A stretch of DNA of 64,000 nucleotides, from positions 29,888,738-29,952,737 of the forward strand of contig NC_069135.1 of NCBI RefSeq assembly GCF_026914265.1, read 5' to 3'. Source of the stretch: Mya arenaria (taxonomy: Eukaryota > Mollusca > Bivalvia > Myida > Myidae). Made by a program: the position numbers and the translations under genes. This document shows, piece after piece, positions 24,721 to 37,192 of this stretch (positions are counted from its first letter, which is position 1; each line of letters begins with the position of its first letter). A model generated the notes under the pieces. That model did no database searches. It was not told where the DNA came from and saw nothing but the letters and a program-made list of their open reading frames with translations.

Positions 24721-25974
24721 AATCACGTTGTTAACTTTTTAAAAATCTCTGATCAATCTGCCCGTTATTCGTGCTTTTAAATATCTGAAAATTAAATCAT
24801 AGCATACTCGACACTAAATCTCAAAGTATTTTCATAACTATTCATTATATTTATTGCCCTTACGTAAATTGCCAAATGTTGAATAATGTGTTGGGAACTG
24901 CATCAGAAAAAACAACAACATCATGCATCGTACGTCAACGGTTACATAAAGAGTAATTACCACTTATATGGTTATTGCAAATGCGTTAGCTACTGCTGTG
25001 ATTAATGGGGATGAGTACACGGTCGGTAACCGTTTCAATTTAAGTGTCAAACAGTACCATTTTATTGTTATTTATATTCTTCATGTCACATCCATTCTCA
25101 TTTATCAGAGGGGTTTGATTATGATAAATCGTGTATGCTCTGGTATACAAGAATGGTATTATACTACGTGAACCAAAATAAACGCACCTTTTCAGTATTC
25201 GAACTGAACCAAAACTGTTGTTTCAGTATATTGTGTTGCTTGCTTTGAGATAATAACTTTATTTTACGGCATGAACTAGCAAGAAACCTAATTTATCTTT
25301 AAAATAAAAAAGAAGAATTGTTTTAATCCGTCAAATATACAATTATATATGTATAATTGTTGAAAAAACAACAACACCTACTTAATATCAGAATAGAAAA
25401 AAAAATCATGAAAATGCCGACTCATTCTACCTGATATCGTATTTACTGATTATGCCACCATAATACACGTAGTTTTGCCGACTAGTGATATAGTGATTTG
25501 AAATAACGTAACAGATGTTATGGAGTTGATATTATCTTTTATTATACAGTTGATTAGATAACTTAGCTTTGACATGTCCTTATCGCTTGCCTAAATGTTT
25601 CGTGTTTGTCTTTAGAATAGTTAAAAGGACAAACAGTGCAGTATATAAACAGGCAACAATGTGGTTTAAGTATTAAGTCCTTCTCCTAACATCAATGGAG
25701 TAGATACAAAATTTTAAACATACTTGTAATTCAAAGAGTGACGAACGTATAAGTTGTAAGTAACCTCCGTCGTTCGTTGCTTTCCTTTGTTTTGGGAACA
25801 CAAATACCGTTAATACTGTTAGATATTTCAGAATGACTTGTTTGCTATACACATGTTTTCATTCGTCGCTTTGTTTAAATAGGGAATGCAATTTTGTAAA
25901 GTTATCGTTATAAGAATAAGTCAAAAAGTTTAGGATTTTAGTTTTGAAAATTACATTCTATTAACTTTTGTCAT

Positions 25975-28900
25975 TCGACATATACACGGTGGAGAACCCA
26001 CGTGACTTATTTGGTAAACTGCACGGCAACAAATGTCAACAAGTCTCGATTCAGGTAAGGTTTTTAAAGATAATTTTCTTAATATTTGGAGATTTTTTGT
26101 GAAATAAAGACCATAAACCCCGCATTTAAGAGCTCTATCCACGGTATTAAAGAACTTTCTCTAATATTCTAAAGTTTTCCTGAAAATCTTGACAACTGAT
26201 TTCTCAGAGTTGAAATCTAAGGCAAAGTGCACGGCTTTTGACAAATCTATCGCTTTACTTCATGTTGGCCGTAAATAACTCATACACAAATCTTATTTTA
26301 AGCAAATTTTATGTATTTTAAAGTTTTCAGCGTGTATTGTTGAACTTCTTATAGTTATTTCAAAGGCGAAAATGAACTAAAACCAAAATGATAAAGTACA
26401 CGGACATTTTAGGATGATAAAGTACACGGTTATTTTAGTTTATGTTTGAAAGTAGAGTGCGGTTTACAAACTAATCGTTATATAAGCATTTTCTATTCGT
26501 GAAGTCAGACTGTATAGTGTTTAGTTTTTATCTAAGTTGTAACAATAAATTTTGCATTATAACGCACACCTAAATAACTAAATATTTAGCAATCATATTT
26601 AATGAGGAGTTGAAAGATAGTCTATGGAATAATTTAAGAGAAAGTCTGCCATTATAAGTTCGATTACTTTTAAGTATGCAGATCAATACAGAATCATACA
26701 TACATTTCTTCACAAATTAGATAGTTTTACTTATAAATTACAATCTGGACTGACGGCGAATAAAACATCTCTGTAGAAATTACAATCTGGACTGACGGCG
26801 AATAAAACATCTCTGTAGTTAGCGGCCCGTTTGTGGTGATTATAAATTTCATGAATGTTCCTATTTTGATGTGTTTTGCACACCACAATTAGTTTATATA
26901 TATTTCCACATTTAAAGCATATTGTTCATACCTTTCAGGTAACGCTGAATCTTTTATTTGGTTCTGAACAAATATTATCTGATCTACATCAGTAAAACTG
27001 CGGTCGTTCGAACAATACAGACAGGAACTCATTGTAAAGATGGAGGCTCAGAGTTAGATGGGAAACAGCAAGGAGGAATGAGAGCACACTATATTACCAA
27101 CTTACAGGCTAGGACTAAGACTTGAACATCTAGATAAGAGCTGGGCATGGAACATTAGAATGTTCTAGACTAAAGGCTGAAATGTGATTACAAAATAATT
27201 GTGTTTCAAAGCTTGCTGAATTATATAAGATACATGCAGATAAGAGTTTATAGGGAATAAATGGGAAAATGACAACAATGCATCTCTAAACCTTGTGAAA
27301 ATGTTTTATGCTCAATCCGTTTTCATACTATTTTTACACTGCAATTTTTTCAGTACTGTAATACAAACGAACATTTTGAAAGAGCACCATTTGGTAACAG
27401 TACGTTTTGCTATTTATCTTAATAAAATGTTAAACTCATGAAAACGTTATTTTAACTCGGCAACATACTGGAATGCACTTCTAACTAGACCATTGTAATC
27501 TTTCAATGTGTCATGATTAGGTGTGTTTCGCCTTAAATTGCCTGCTGAGTCCAGATTTGAACTTGAACGCTGAGCGACACTGTAGACATTTGTGACGTGT
27601 CATACCCCTGTGTCTAGTAGAAATCTGGTCACTGAGATTGGTCGTGTCACCCAATTTGAACCCACACACACCACAGGTTAGCTTCAATTGGCCGCTTTCG
27701 CGTCTTTCGTGTATCTTCAAGTCTTGCAAGGGCAGTTTTGTCACACTATTTGCAAACGTGCAACTTTGTCTCGCCCTGATTGCTGCACCTATAAAAAAGA
27801 CATGTACTGTCACAAGTTAGCGAGAATTGCTGGCAATGTCAGTACTTGAATATAATTTATAAAAAACACTATATTACTGCCACGCAATGAGTGTTTGATC
27901 GTGTAATCAGCACCATAAAACTGAACGACCCTGTCCACTGAAACATGGACCACATTATTACCCGGTATGTGAAAAACGCCACCCCTAAAAAACGTTGAAA
28001 ACACAGTCAGACGACGGCAAATCTTAACCTCTACACTAGGGGAGTCGTAATAAAAGTATAACTGTCAGTATATTCTTATTTCTCGGCGAAAAAAATAAAG
28101 CTAAAAACTAACCTGTGTCTGTGTAAACACTTTCCCGCAAAAACGATGGCAATCGACCAGAATGCCTTCTATCGTGGTCTACTAGATGTTTGTTTTTTTT
28201 ATTTTGAAATGCCATTCCGCATTCTTTGCATAAAGTCGGAGTCTTCATATTCTAAAATGAAACAAATATCACAAAATTATAAGTCTTTCAAATCAGCTAG
28301 CAATCGAAGACATTAAAATTACAAGAACACTTTTCTTTCTCAAAATTGACAAAATAAAGAGTTATTAAGCAGTTATGTGTTACTGTTTACCATGTATAAT
28401 GAATACAAGCACGTTTTACATATACGATACGAAAAAGAAGTGGAACACCCTTTACAAAAAACTTCAAGCCCTTTATATGTCAATTGCGAATATATTGTTA
28501 AAATACGGGACTGAATTTTAGTGTGATAACACATGTTTCCATGATTCATGAAAATGAGCCCATCATTTAGGCGACTCTGTCGGTCTAACTGTTAAAACGC
28601 GTTCATTCTTCCCTTGCCACTCCATTACAATGCGTCTTTTCAAACATGGAGCAATGTTCAATAATGAATTTGAAGAATAGAAATAATAAATATATTTATA
28701 ATAACTCGTTTTAGCACCAGTCAGTGAAATAATGAGTATATACACTGAAGGTTGTAAAAGACCGTGTACTTTATCAAACCTAAAATGTCCGTGTACTTTA
28801 TCATTTTGGCGTTAGTTCATTTTCGCCTTTGAAATAACTATAAGAAGTTCAACAATACACGCTGAAAACTTTAAAATACATAAAATTTGCTTAAAATAAG

Positions 28901-29212
28901 ATTTTTGTATGAATTATTTACGGATAGCATGAAGTAAACCGATAGATTTGTCAAAAGCCGTGTATTTTGCCTTAGATTTCAACTCTGAGAAATCAGTTGG
29001 TCAAGATTTTCAGGAAAACTTTAGGATATTAGAGAACGTTCTTTATTACCGTGGATGGAGCTCTTAAATGCGGGGTTTATGGTCTTTATTTCACAAAAAA
29101 TCTCCAAATATTAAGAAAGTTATCTTTAAAAACCTTACCTGAATCGAGACTTGTTGACATTTCTTGCCGTGCACTTTACCAAATGAGTCACGTGGGTTCT
29201 CCACCGTGGGTC
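25975..29212. repeat. Large inverted repeat, ~460-bp arms, 2.3-kb centre
   Basis: The left arm at 25975-26450 and the right arm at 28740-29212 are reverse complements with about 90 percent identity by eye. Each contains tcaacaagtctcgattcag followed by the donor gtaagg, read plus in the left arm and minus in the right. The arms therefore contain an exon edge and the start of its intron. The centre holds two zinc-finger exons on the minus strand. No clear target duplication or terminal motif is seen, so an inverted duplication is as likely as a transposon. Absent from unit B. Confidence 0.85.
26736..26819. repeat. Exact 42-bp direct duplication
   Basis: The unit aattacaatctggactgacg...catctctgtag occurs twice back to back without a mismatch, so the event is recent. 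Confidence 0.95.
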
Positions 29213-29240
29213 TAATATCATCAGAGGAATTTGACTCAGT
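27517..29240 (-). pseudogene. C2H2 zinc-finger gene, degenerate (3 exons seen)
   Basis: Three minus-strand exons join in phase: one ending at 29139 (DSFGKVHGKKCQQVSIQ, donor gtaagg), 28251-28113 (acceptor ttttag, donor gttagt, phase 1) and 27799-27517 (acceptor ttttttatag). Exon 2 encodes a plausible finger, CKECGMAF...HLVDHDRRH. Exon 3 encodes a broken finger and two nearly complete ones, CGVCGFKLGDTTNLSDQISTRH and CLQCRSAFKFKSGLSRQFKAKH as families go. In both of these the first zinc-binding His is Gln (CAG at about 27630; CAA at about 27536), so zinc binding should be impaired. The 5' end was not found. A repeat of the first exon lies inverted at 25977-26053. It may be a decayed host gene or a divergent working one; the lost ligands favour decay. 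Confidence 0.55.
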
Positions 29241-30080
29241 TTTGGGTCTTAAATGATATATGAAAGTCATTATATGACCAAATACTGACAAAAACAACAA
29301 TTTCGGATAAAGACCTGGTCACTAATATTATCATTAAAGAGATGACCAGCAATACGGACGTGCCCGAAATCAGGTAAGTCAGTTTTGATCTCTGTTTTTC
29401 TTTTACACAACCATCATAATCTAAACATACTGTACAATTTTGAGAAGCCCCATCTATAACCTTTGCAATGATATACAACACTTGCCACTTCTTTCACAAA
29501 TCAAAAATATAAATATTTGAAATAATTATTGTTTAAACCAAATCAAAAAGGAAATCGAGCAAATGATTAACGGAAAGTCTATAGAACCCAAGGTAAAACA
29601 GTGTACTCTGAGTCAAGATCATGCACAGGTGGCATATAGCAACAATTCATGGATGGTTCCAAACATATATCAACAAAGTTTGGTAAATGCATCAATAAAA
29701 ACCAACCTTTCTTGTGTTTACCATCCAAACTTAGTCAAAACAACTTTCCGCTTATTATTTTCTGTCAATAACGACCATTTTTCTTTGCGAGCGCCTGGCT
29801 GATGGCCTTGAAGTTGACCTTGTTTTCGATTGGATTTTTGCCGGGCCCGGCAAATCGATAACAAGGTCAACTTCAAGGTTGAATATTATTGCAAAGGCTA
29901 TGTATGGAGATAATAAAAATGTACAGTATGTTTAGATTCTGACGGGTGTGTAAAAGAAAACAGAGATCAAAATTGACTTACCTGATTTTGGGTACGTCCG
30001 TAGTGCCGGTCCTTTCTTTAATGATATCTTCACTATATCATTTAAGACCAAACTCGAATCAAATTCCTGTAAATACCATT
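29216..30080. repeat. Second inverted repeat with exon-like arms
   Basis: The left arm at 29216-29485 and the right arm at 29876-30080 are diverged inverted copies. Read on the minus strand, the right arm is open (EFDSSLVLNDIVKISLKK) and ends at a good donor gtaagt near 29983. The left arm, read on the plus strand, has the same donor near 29374 but its frame is broken. The element directly abuts the larger inverted repeat. The protein family is not recognised. Confidence 0.7.
29804..29878. repeat. Hairpin in centre of the second inverted repeat
   Basis: ccttgaagttgaccttgttt pairs with aacaaggtcaacttcaaggt around a GC-rich loop containing gccgggcccggc, itself a palindrome. Confidence 0.8.
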
Positions 30081-30529
30081 AGTTATTGTCATTTGGAATC
30101 TTAAATGGAGAAATTGACATAAGAAGGGGCGTAACTTAGGGCGCAACCTTTTTACATGCACCCCTCCCTCGTAACCCATAATATATGTGGTTTAAAATGT
30201 TGGCGGTGGGAAGGGGGGTACTCCTCAAGAAAATTTTAACAATTCATGTCAGAAATAGTGTATTTTGAGCGTATTGTATTACTTTTTCTCCGATATTGAC
30301 ATTAAAGTAGCCCTCTCCCCCTGAATCAGCTAATGAGTTAGACTGAATTGGAACTGACGGTGTAGGACTGCGGCAATTTGTTGCTTGTAGATGGCTAGAA
30401 GGAGTCTGATAGGTCAACATGGTTACGGCAAAGGTAACTAGAAGTACTAAATAATTTCGAAAGTGCAGAGGTTCTATGATGAATCCAGTTACTGAAGCAA
30501 ATACCTGTGCACAATCCTTGTGAATGTGG

Positions 30530-31995
30530 CGTAACACACCGATTGGCTTGAATATACATTACTAGAGACTAGGTCGTAGTGATTCTTCGTGATGTGTAAC
30601 TGTTGTACAACTGTTTGGTGAAGTAATGACGGGGGTCATAAGAAAAAGTGAGTTTGAGATGCAGCAATTTATGATATAAGAGTAGAAAGTTGAAATAGAC
30701 TTAGTTAAGTTGGACCCATACATTTGTTTTTGCAAGCTATGTGAAACATGAAATTTAATTCTGTTAACCGGAAGAAATGTAAAAAAAATAATTCCGTGTT
30801 AGTATGAAAGGTTGAAATACTTAAGAGATGTTAAGTAAATATATTTATATTTGATCAGTTAATTGATTTCAGATATTAAAGAACAATAAAAGTTAGAAAT
30901 GATTTACACTTGATGAAAGAGTTTGAAAATTTAGAAGAAATTTGTAATTACGTTGATCATTTTATAAGTTAATTATTGATTACAAATATAAGCATTTTAG
31001 TATCCATTTTATTCATCAAAGGACAAGGAAGTCCGGAGCAAAATAAATACATCTGTAAACTGCCTGGTTGTCACAATCCTTGTAGTTGTTGTGTAACATA
31101 CCGATAGACTTTGATATGCATTGCTAGAAATCAGTTCGAACTGCAGCAATGTATGCTCGAAGAGTATATACTTAAATGGTGATGGCCCCATATACATAGT
31201 TTTGCAAGTTATGTGGACTAGAAGTTTTATTATGTAGCCCGGAGTAAATGTAGAAAAGACTCACCGTGTTAGTATGAAAGGTAGAAAGACTCTAGAGATC
31301 TATAATAAGTTTATGTTTGATCAAAACAGTGATTTCAAATTGTAAAGATTATCATTAGTTGGAAATGATGTAAACTTTATGAAGTGCATAGTAGTTTGAA
31401 GTTGTTAGAAATAATCATTTGTAATTACGGTGATCTTTTATAAGTTAATAATTGATTACAAATATAAGCATTTAAGTATTCATTTTATTCATCAAAAGAC
31501 AAGGAAGTCCGGAGCAAAATAAATACATCTGTATACTGCCTGGTTGTTACAATCCTTGTAGTTGTTGCGTAAAAAACCGATAGGCTTTCATTTACATTGC
31601 TAGAAATCAGTTCGAACTGCAGCAAAATATGATACATGAGTAGAAAGTTTAAATAGACTTAGTTGTGATGGACCCATATGTATAGTTTTGCAAGTTATGT
31701 GGACTAGAAGTTGTATTATGTTGCCCGGAGTAAATGTAGAAAAGACTCACTGTGTTAGTATGAAAGGTAGAAAGACTCTAGAGATGTATAGTAAGTTTAT
31801 TTATGTTTGATCAATAAACTGATTTCAGATTTTAAAGTATGTTATTAGTTGGAGATGATGTACACTTAATGAAATAGCTAGAAGTTGTTAGAAAGAATCA
31901 TTTGTAAGGATTATTGTTTTCAAATACATTCATTTGAGTAATCATTTTAATAATCAAAGGACAAGGAAGTACAGAGGAAAATTTATATAATTTTA
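30530..31995. repeat. Three tandem units of ~480 bp
   Basis: Units start near 30535, 31080 and 31565. Each contains accgataggcttt, cagttcgaactgcagcaa, gtgttagtatgaaaggtaga and, in at least the first two, ggacaaggaagtccggagcaaaataaata. Similarity is about 80-90 percent by eye. No coding frame is shared. Not present in unit B. Confidence 0.85.
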
Positions 31996-31999
31996 TATA

Positions 32000-33985
32000 G
32001 GTAGTTTGTTTGATAAAGGATCGATTGGAAAATATTTAATACAAAAGCTAAATAGCTCAAATATAAAGTCGAACTGATAGTTACGTGTAGTAGTTGAAAG
32101 AACTTCGTTACAAAATTATATAAAATATCGAACCTTTTTAATTTACACTACATGTACATGTAGTTGTATTATACCTACTCAGGGCGATATTATGATATTT
32201 TAGCATTCTTTATTCTAAAATGATCCTATTTTTAACCTTCTTATTCGATTTCCGCCACGCATGGCAAACTGTCAGAAATGTCCAAAATGTAGTTTATTTA
32301 TGACAAGCAATGTCCCAGTTAGAAATCCGATATTCGGATATGCAAAAACACAAATAGTTCAAAGTATGTGATACCACATCAGATAATCTCATGCACAGGT
32401 TTACAGCGAGTTAACTCAACTGTTAATTAAAGGTGGGTTAAAGTATTGCGATCCATTACGATTGGAACAAATTAAATAAGTCAAAATGGGGGTTGATGAA
32501 AATCACAGAAGCCGTATGAACCATTCATTTGCTTTATCTCGCTTCTCTCTCCCAAAAATGTTGCAATTTACCCAAACTGTTTACCAGACAAACCTCTGCA
32601 ACCGATCGTACAAAACTTGGATAAGTTGTCCACAGGTTATATTTCACATTTAAATGAATTTATTGGTAAGTCTCATAGCAGTTTTGCATCAATTTCATCC
32701 AATCAATAAACATTTTCGCTTATTTTGACCAAACCAGAGAAATTATCAGTTTAATACAATTGCCTGTAGGTATTAACCGAAATATTTGAAAGCATTTCAC
32801 TCTGCATTGTTCTTGCTGTCTACTACAAATACGCCCATTATATACATTTGTAAGTATGATTAAAACATATGTGTATACTCTTTAAGCAATATGTTTTTTA
32901 AACTATTTACAGAATATCTAGATTGACTCTATAATGTCCCTTTAAAGTTACATACTGAGTGTGTTTGAATATATCATGTTCCTTCAAGTGTAGCCAAAAA
33001 ATTAATTTCTATCATTAAACAAACTAAACGTTAAACCAAGCATTATTCAAATCTGTAAAGGGAAATGATAAAGTTTGTGTTGTAAGTATGATACATTTCT
33101 TAAATTAAGATGTTCGTTTTTTTCAGTATTTTTAGTGTTTATATTTAAACTTTCGACTACTGATATTTATATGAAACTCTGAGCCTGTTTCTGTATTTTT
33201 TCATATAAATATTGTTTTTAATTATAGGAAGCATTATTTCTGTAAATGATTATTATTCTGGCATGGACAACAGAAACATCGAGCTTTTGTATTAACTGAA
33301 CTTTGTATTATCTTGTTAATGTAGATAAATTGATAAGTGGTATTCTGCAATGCAAATAAATCATATGAACCTGTTTGAAAGATAAATATCACGATTCAGT
33401 TGAACATACAGACGCTTAGTTTAGAATTAACATATACCCTGTCATTAAATTATAATTCCATTATTTTGATAATTTTTAAAGTGTTAAGATATATATCTGT
33501 ATATTAGAGTGTTAAAGAATGAAGCAAAAACATATTACGTATTTTGCATTCTTTTCTATTATAATGTTTTGTTAAAAGTAAAACGAAACTAGACACTTAA
33601 GCGCATAGCTATTTTCATATCAATATCTATTGATATCAATACAAGTGTACCGTGGAATTTGTGGTTGTGTTTTCCGGTTCGCTTATGTCAGGATGATTCA
33701 GGTTTGCAAGTGCCTTAAATTGTTTTCTGCTTTTCAGATAATGCACATACGTTTTACTTCAAAATAAATTGTTTAAATGTACTTGAATAACGAAACATAC
33801 ATCTCACCTGTGCGAAGGAACAAACTCTTTACCAGATTGAATACATGCAAGTTACTGGAATAATATTGCTTCTTTCAACAGTTTTTTCAAAACTATCATG
33901 TTTATTTTTCTGGAAAAAAAATACCGCATCGAAAGTTATCTCTGCTGAATTCTATTAATTTACATTCCTGCTCTGTTTATTTCAG
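32000..33985. promoter_or_regulatory. Upstream region of acyltransferase gene A
   Basis: No coding exon recognised. The last kilobase is conserved with the upstream region of gene B (46990-47620), including tttaaatg...cctgtttgaaagata and tgaccgaat-like islands. A polypyrimidine tract with tttcag lies at 33973-33985, and the same arrangement occurs at 47575-47585. An upstream non-coding first exon spliced to this acceptor is therefore likely in both genes. The promoter itself is not identified. Confidence 0.4.
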
Positions 33986-34130
33986 GATTACAAACAGTTT
34001 ACTTAGACTAGGAGTGGACAACCGCCGATTTAGACAACAGCAGTGTGAGACATTCGCTACCATTATCCAGCGCAGGCCTTCCGCCTATGTTGCCAAAAAC
34101 TTCAGGAGTTCAAACTTGGCCTCCACCAAA

Positions 34131-35846
34131 ATGCCGAAGCAGCAAAATATCTCATCGGCACAATTTGTTTGTGGATCTAGCAACGCCGCCAATTATGTGC
34201 AAAGAAAATATTACACCCCGAAAAGTATAAGCCAGCAAGCCGATGAAACGCCCTCATCGGACGACGAGGAGGATCGCAAAGCAGAGTACGACTTCAGGAA
34301 CGTCAACTCTTCCTTTCCAGAGCATAGCGCAATGCATATTGGAGTGTCGTGCTTGTCATCCGCTGCCACAATTGTACGTGAATTAGGAGGTCTTGAACAT
34401 ATGTACAACATTTATACAACACACGGTGCTGAAGTAGTCTGCCTAATGACAAGGATAGAATCAAAGTATCTAGTGACCAAAGAGATTGCACTGGAGGCTT
34501 TTTTGCTTCTTCTTAGACGTCATTCCATTCTGCGCACATCTATCAAAACAAAGACAGGAAGCAGAAATGGTGAGCAAGTATTTGTTGAATACCATCCGTC
34601 GCATTTTGATTTTGACGTACTATCTCGAACGGATTGGTTGGATGTTCTTTTAGAGCAAGCTTCTCGCCCGTTTCAAGGTTCAGACAATCCGCTGTTGAGA
34701 TGTAGAATGCTGGATGCAGGGCCAACTTCTTACAAGGATGAGATACAAGATTTTAACATGAACCCAAAACCACAAATTCATCTGCAACCTCGTGGGTTTT
34801 TCGGTTACCAATCGACTTTTGTCTTTGTTGTTCATCATTCTATTATGGATGGAGGATACTGCCTGTGGATGTTTCAAGAGTACATGAATTTCATAGACGC
34901 AGTTGCTATGGGAAATACAATTCACCGAGTGAAAGAGCTTCCAGTCCTCCCACCAGTTGAAAACATGATGACGTTTCCAAGTGAAAATGGGACTTCATGT
35001 GAAATATCAAATCACAACGACCCACTCTGTTCAACTAGGTTTTCAGTAAAACTTTGCCACGATTCCAATCAGGATCAATTATTGAAAGACTATAATGTGA
35101 AATTTTCAGACGAGATTAACCTTCTGTCGGACTCTGAACCGAAAAACGGATGTCTTTCATTTAAGATTTCAATACAAGATTCGAAACAGTTTGTTCATAG
35201 GTGCAAACAACACCAGTGCCGACCAAAAGGTGTTTTAGCAACGGCGTGGTTATTTGCACTGCTAGAACTCGTCTATGATGATATTAGATCAATAGAAATC
35301 CCGTTAGAATATATGATGGATTTCCGTCGATTCTGTGATTTCTCTCTTATGGGACAAGACGTACCACATTATCCGGGTACAGCTGCTATCCATGTTCCAT
35401 TCGTTGCCCAAATCCAGCGCCAAAGAGGACCCGTCTTGTCATCAGAGTTTTGGGAAATTTCAAAACTGTTTGACAGCTTCCTGACCACCAATGTGTTTTC
35501 AAGAGATACATTTGAATGGATAAAACACGAAGCTGAAAAATATAAATCAAAACCTCTTCAGCAGGAAACAAAAGGCAAATCGCCGTACGTTTTATGCATC
35601 TCAAACATGGGTGTGTGCGATGGGGTTCTACACGATGACGTCAATTCGCGCATGCGCCTGGTTGGACTTCATGGTCATTCGACAGTACTTATTGACGATA
35701 TGCCATTGTTCTTTGTAACAGTATTCACGTTGAACGGAAAGCTTTGCGGAAACGCAAGTTTCTGTGAAAGCTACACGAGCAGTGCAACAGCAATGAAGTT
35801 GATAGGACTTTTTAAAAAATACATAACTTTGAACTCGAAGTTGTAA
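34131..35846 (+). CDS. Condensation-domain/alcohol-acetyltransferase-like acyltransferase, copy A
   Basis: 571 residues in one exon. The core is a chloramphenicol-acetyltransferase-fold acyltransferase: FVFVVHHSIMDGGY has the HHxxxDG catalytic motif (H235, H236, D240, G241), in which the second His is the family's general base. The structural SNMG at 491-494 resembles the SNxG motif of condensation and AATase-like proteins. Residues 41-80 after the start are charged and Ser-rich (SSDDEEDRK), likely disordered. No signal peptide or membrane segment is seen, so a cytosolic enzyme is expected. I chose the ATG at 34131 because copy B has an in-frame stop just upstream of the matching ATG. Here the frame stays open back to the tttcag at 33985, so an N-terminal extension is possible. 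Substrates cannot be read from sequence; acyl-CoA-dependent O- or N-acylation is the family rule. Poly(A) signal at 35912-35917. Confidence 0.85.
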   Translation: MPKQQNISSAQFVCGSSNAANYVQRKYYTPKSISQQADETPSSDDEEDRKAEYDFRNVNSSFPEHSAMHIGVSCLSSAATIVRELGGLEHMYNIYTTHGAEVVCLMTRIESKYLVTKEIALEAFLLLLRRHSILRTSIKTKTGSRNGEQVFVEYHPSHFDFDVLSRTDWLDVLLEQASRPFQGSDNPLLRCRMLDAGPTSYKDEIQDFNMNPKPQIHLQPRGFFGYQSTFVFVVHHSIMDGGYCLWMFQEYMNFIDAVAMGNTIHRVKELPVLPPVENMMTFPSENGTSCEISNHNDPLCSTRFSVKLCHDSNQDQLLKDYNVKFSDEINLLSDSEPKNGCLSFKISIQDSKQFVHRCKQHQCRPKGVLATAWLFALLELVYDDIRSIEIPLEYMMDFRRFCDFSLMGQDVPHYPGTAAIHVPFVAQIQRQRGPVLSSEFWEISKLFDSFLTTNVFSRDTFEWIKHEAEKYKSKPLQQETKGKSPYVLCISNMGVCDGVLHDDVNSRMRLVGLHGHSTVLIDDMPLFFVTVFTLNGKLCGNASFCESYTSSATAMKLIGLFKKYITLNSKL

Positions 35847-35849
35847 TCG

Positions 35850-37190
35850 GTGGTCCAAAATATGTAACAAACACTAACATTTTTGAGCGAAAAGGTAACG
35901 CTTTATAAGAAAATAAAAAAAAATATTGCTATTACACTTATTGGTATTAAATGAGAAATTTTAATCGTGGCCAACGATCAGAAATGATAAGTTAATACAC
36001 TCATCATGTCTACTCTATTTTGAGAAATATAACGTCGAATTGTTATCATTGAGATTTGATTTGTTGTAGTTTTCACGTCGGAATGATTAAGAAGTGTATA
36101 TATCTTGCACAGGAAATTCAAATAAACAACACATACGTTAATAATAAAATTAAATGTATAAGTAGATTGCAGTCAGGTGTAAAGAAATGTATACAATTGT
36201 ATTTTAGTAAATATCAATAATCGCAATCACGTTGTCTCACAATCACGTTGTCTTGTTATTTTGTTTAAATTTTTATATGATTGCATATGTTTATACTAAG
36301 TGTGTATGTGAATTGAAGAGGCCTGGTTATTAAGTGTATATGTGAATTTAAGTGGCCTGGTGTAATAACTTTAAGAACGAGGGATAATACAAACTCATTT
36401 TCATAACTCTGGACGTGTATTTTTATTAATATCTATAAGTATTATTACATTATTACATAACAAAGCGAAATGCGTTCACTATATGCTGAGCAATTTTCCG
36501 CCTTCTGCCATCACCCATTCAGAAATTACAGATTTTTAGACAAAAGTCGCTGTCAACAGTCCGGCCCTCGGTGGCTTCACAATTTAGACGTCAAAGATAC
36601 AGTTCTATTTCCACTTCGTGTCATGCGCAAGAATGTCCAGATAAAGGTGTTTTTCATTTCCTGCACAATTGATAGAAATTGTACATTACTTACTTTTAAG
36701 GATAGGTATAAGAACAAAAAGCAAAATCTTAGTTGATAAAGCAAACTTTACGGTCATATGGCTCAAACCGTTTTCCTTTATAAGCGCTATGCAAATTGGC
36801 GCCAAACTATCTACCTTTAATGTTGCTTATGGATCAAGCATATCGTATATAGTGAATCATATTTTGACACAACCATTTTAAAATGTATATTCACTTATTT
36901 TTCTATGTGTCTCTAAACAAGTTTAAAACAATATAAAGAAGTGATCATCCTATGGGTATATCTCAATTTTCAATGACGTTAAAACGTATGTCAAAATGTC
37001 AAATGTCCTTTTGAACACACATTTCAATGATCCATATGAATCGCAATGCCCAAGTTTTTCCAGATGATTTTCGTCTAATAGTAATCCAAGTTTCAAGCAT
37101 TTACATACTTAAATTGTGTTTTTCATAACATTTGACTACCTCAGGTTTGGTGACCATGGTAATTCAAACGTTAACCTCTTATGCTATGTA
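35850..37190. other. Intergenic after copy A
   Basis: No gene seen. The stretch 36740-37200 (gctatgcaaattggcgccaa, gtgaatcatattttgacaca) matches 51360-51840 after copy B and marks the right part of the duplicated unit. Confidence 0.65.
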
Positions 37191-37192
37191 TA

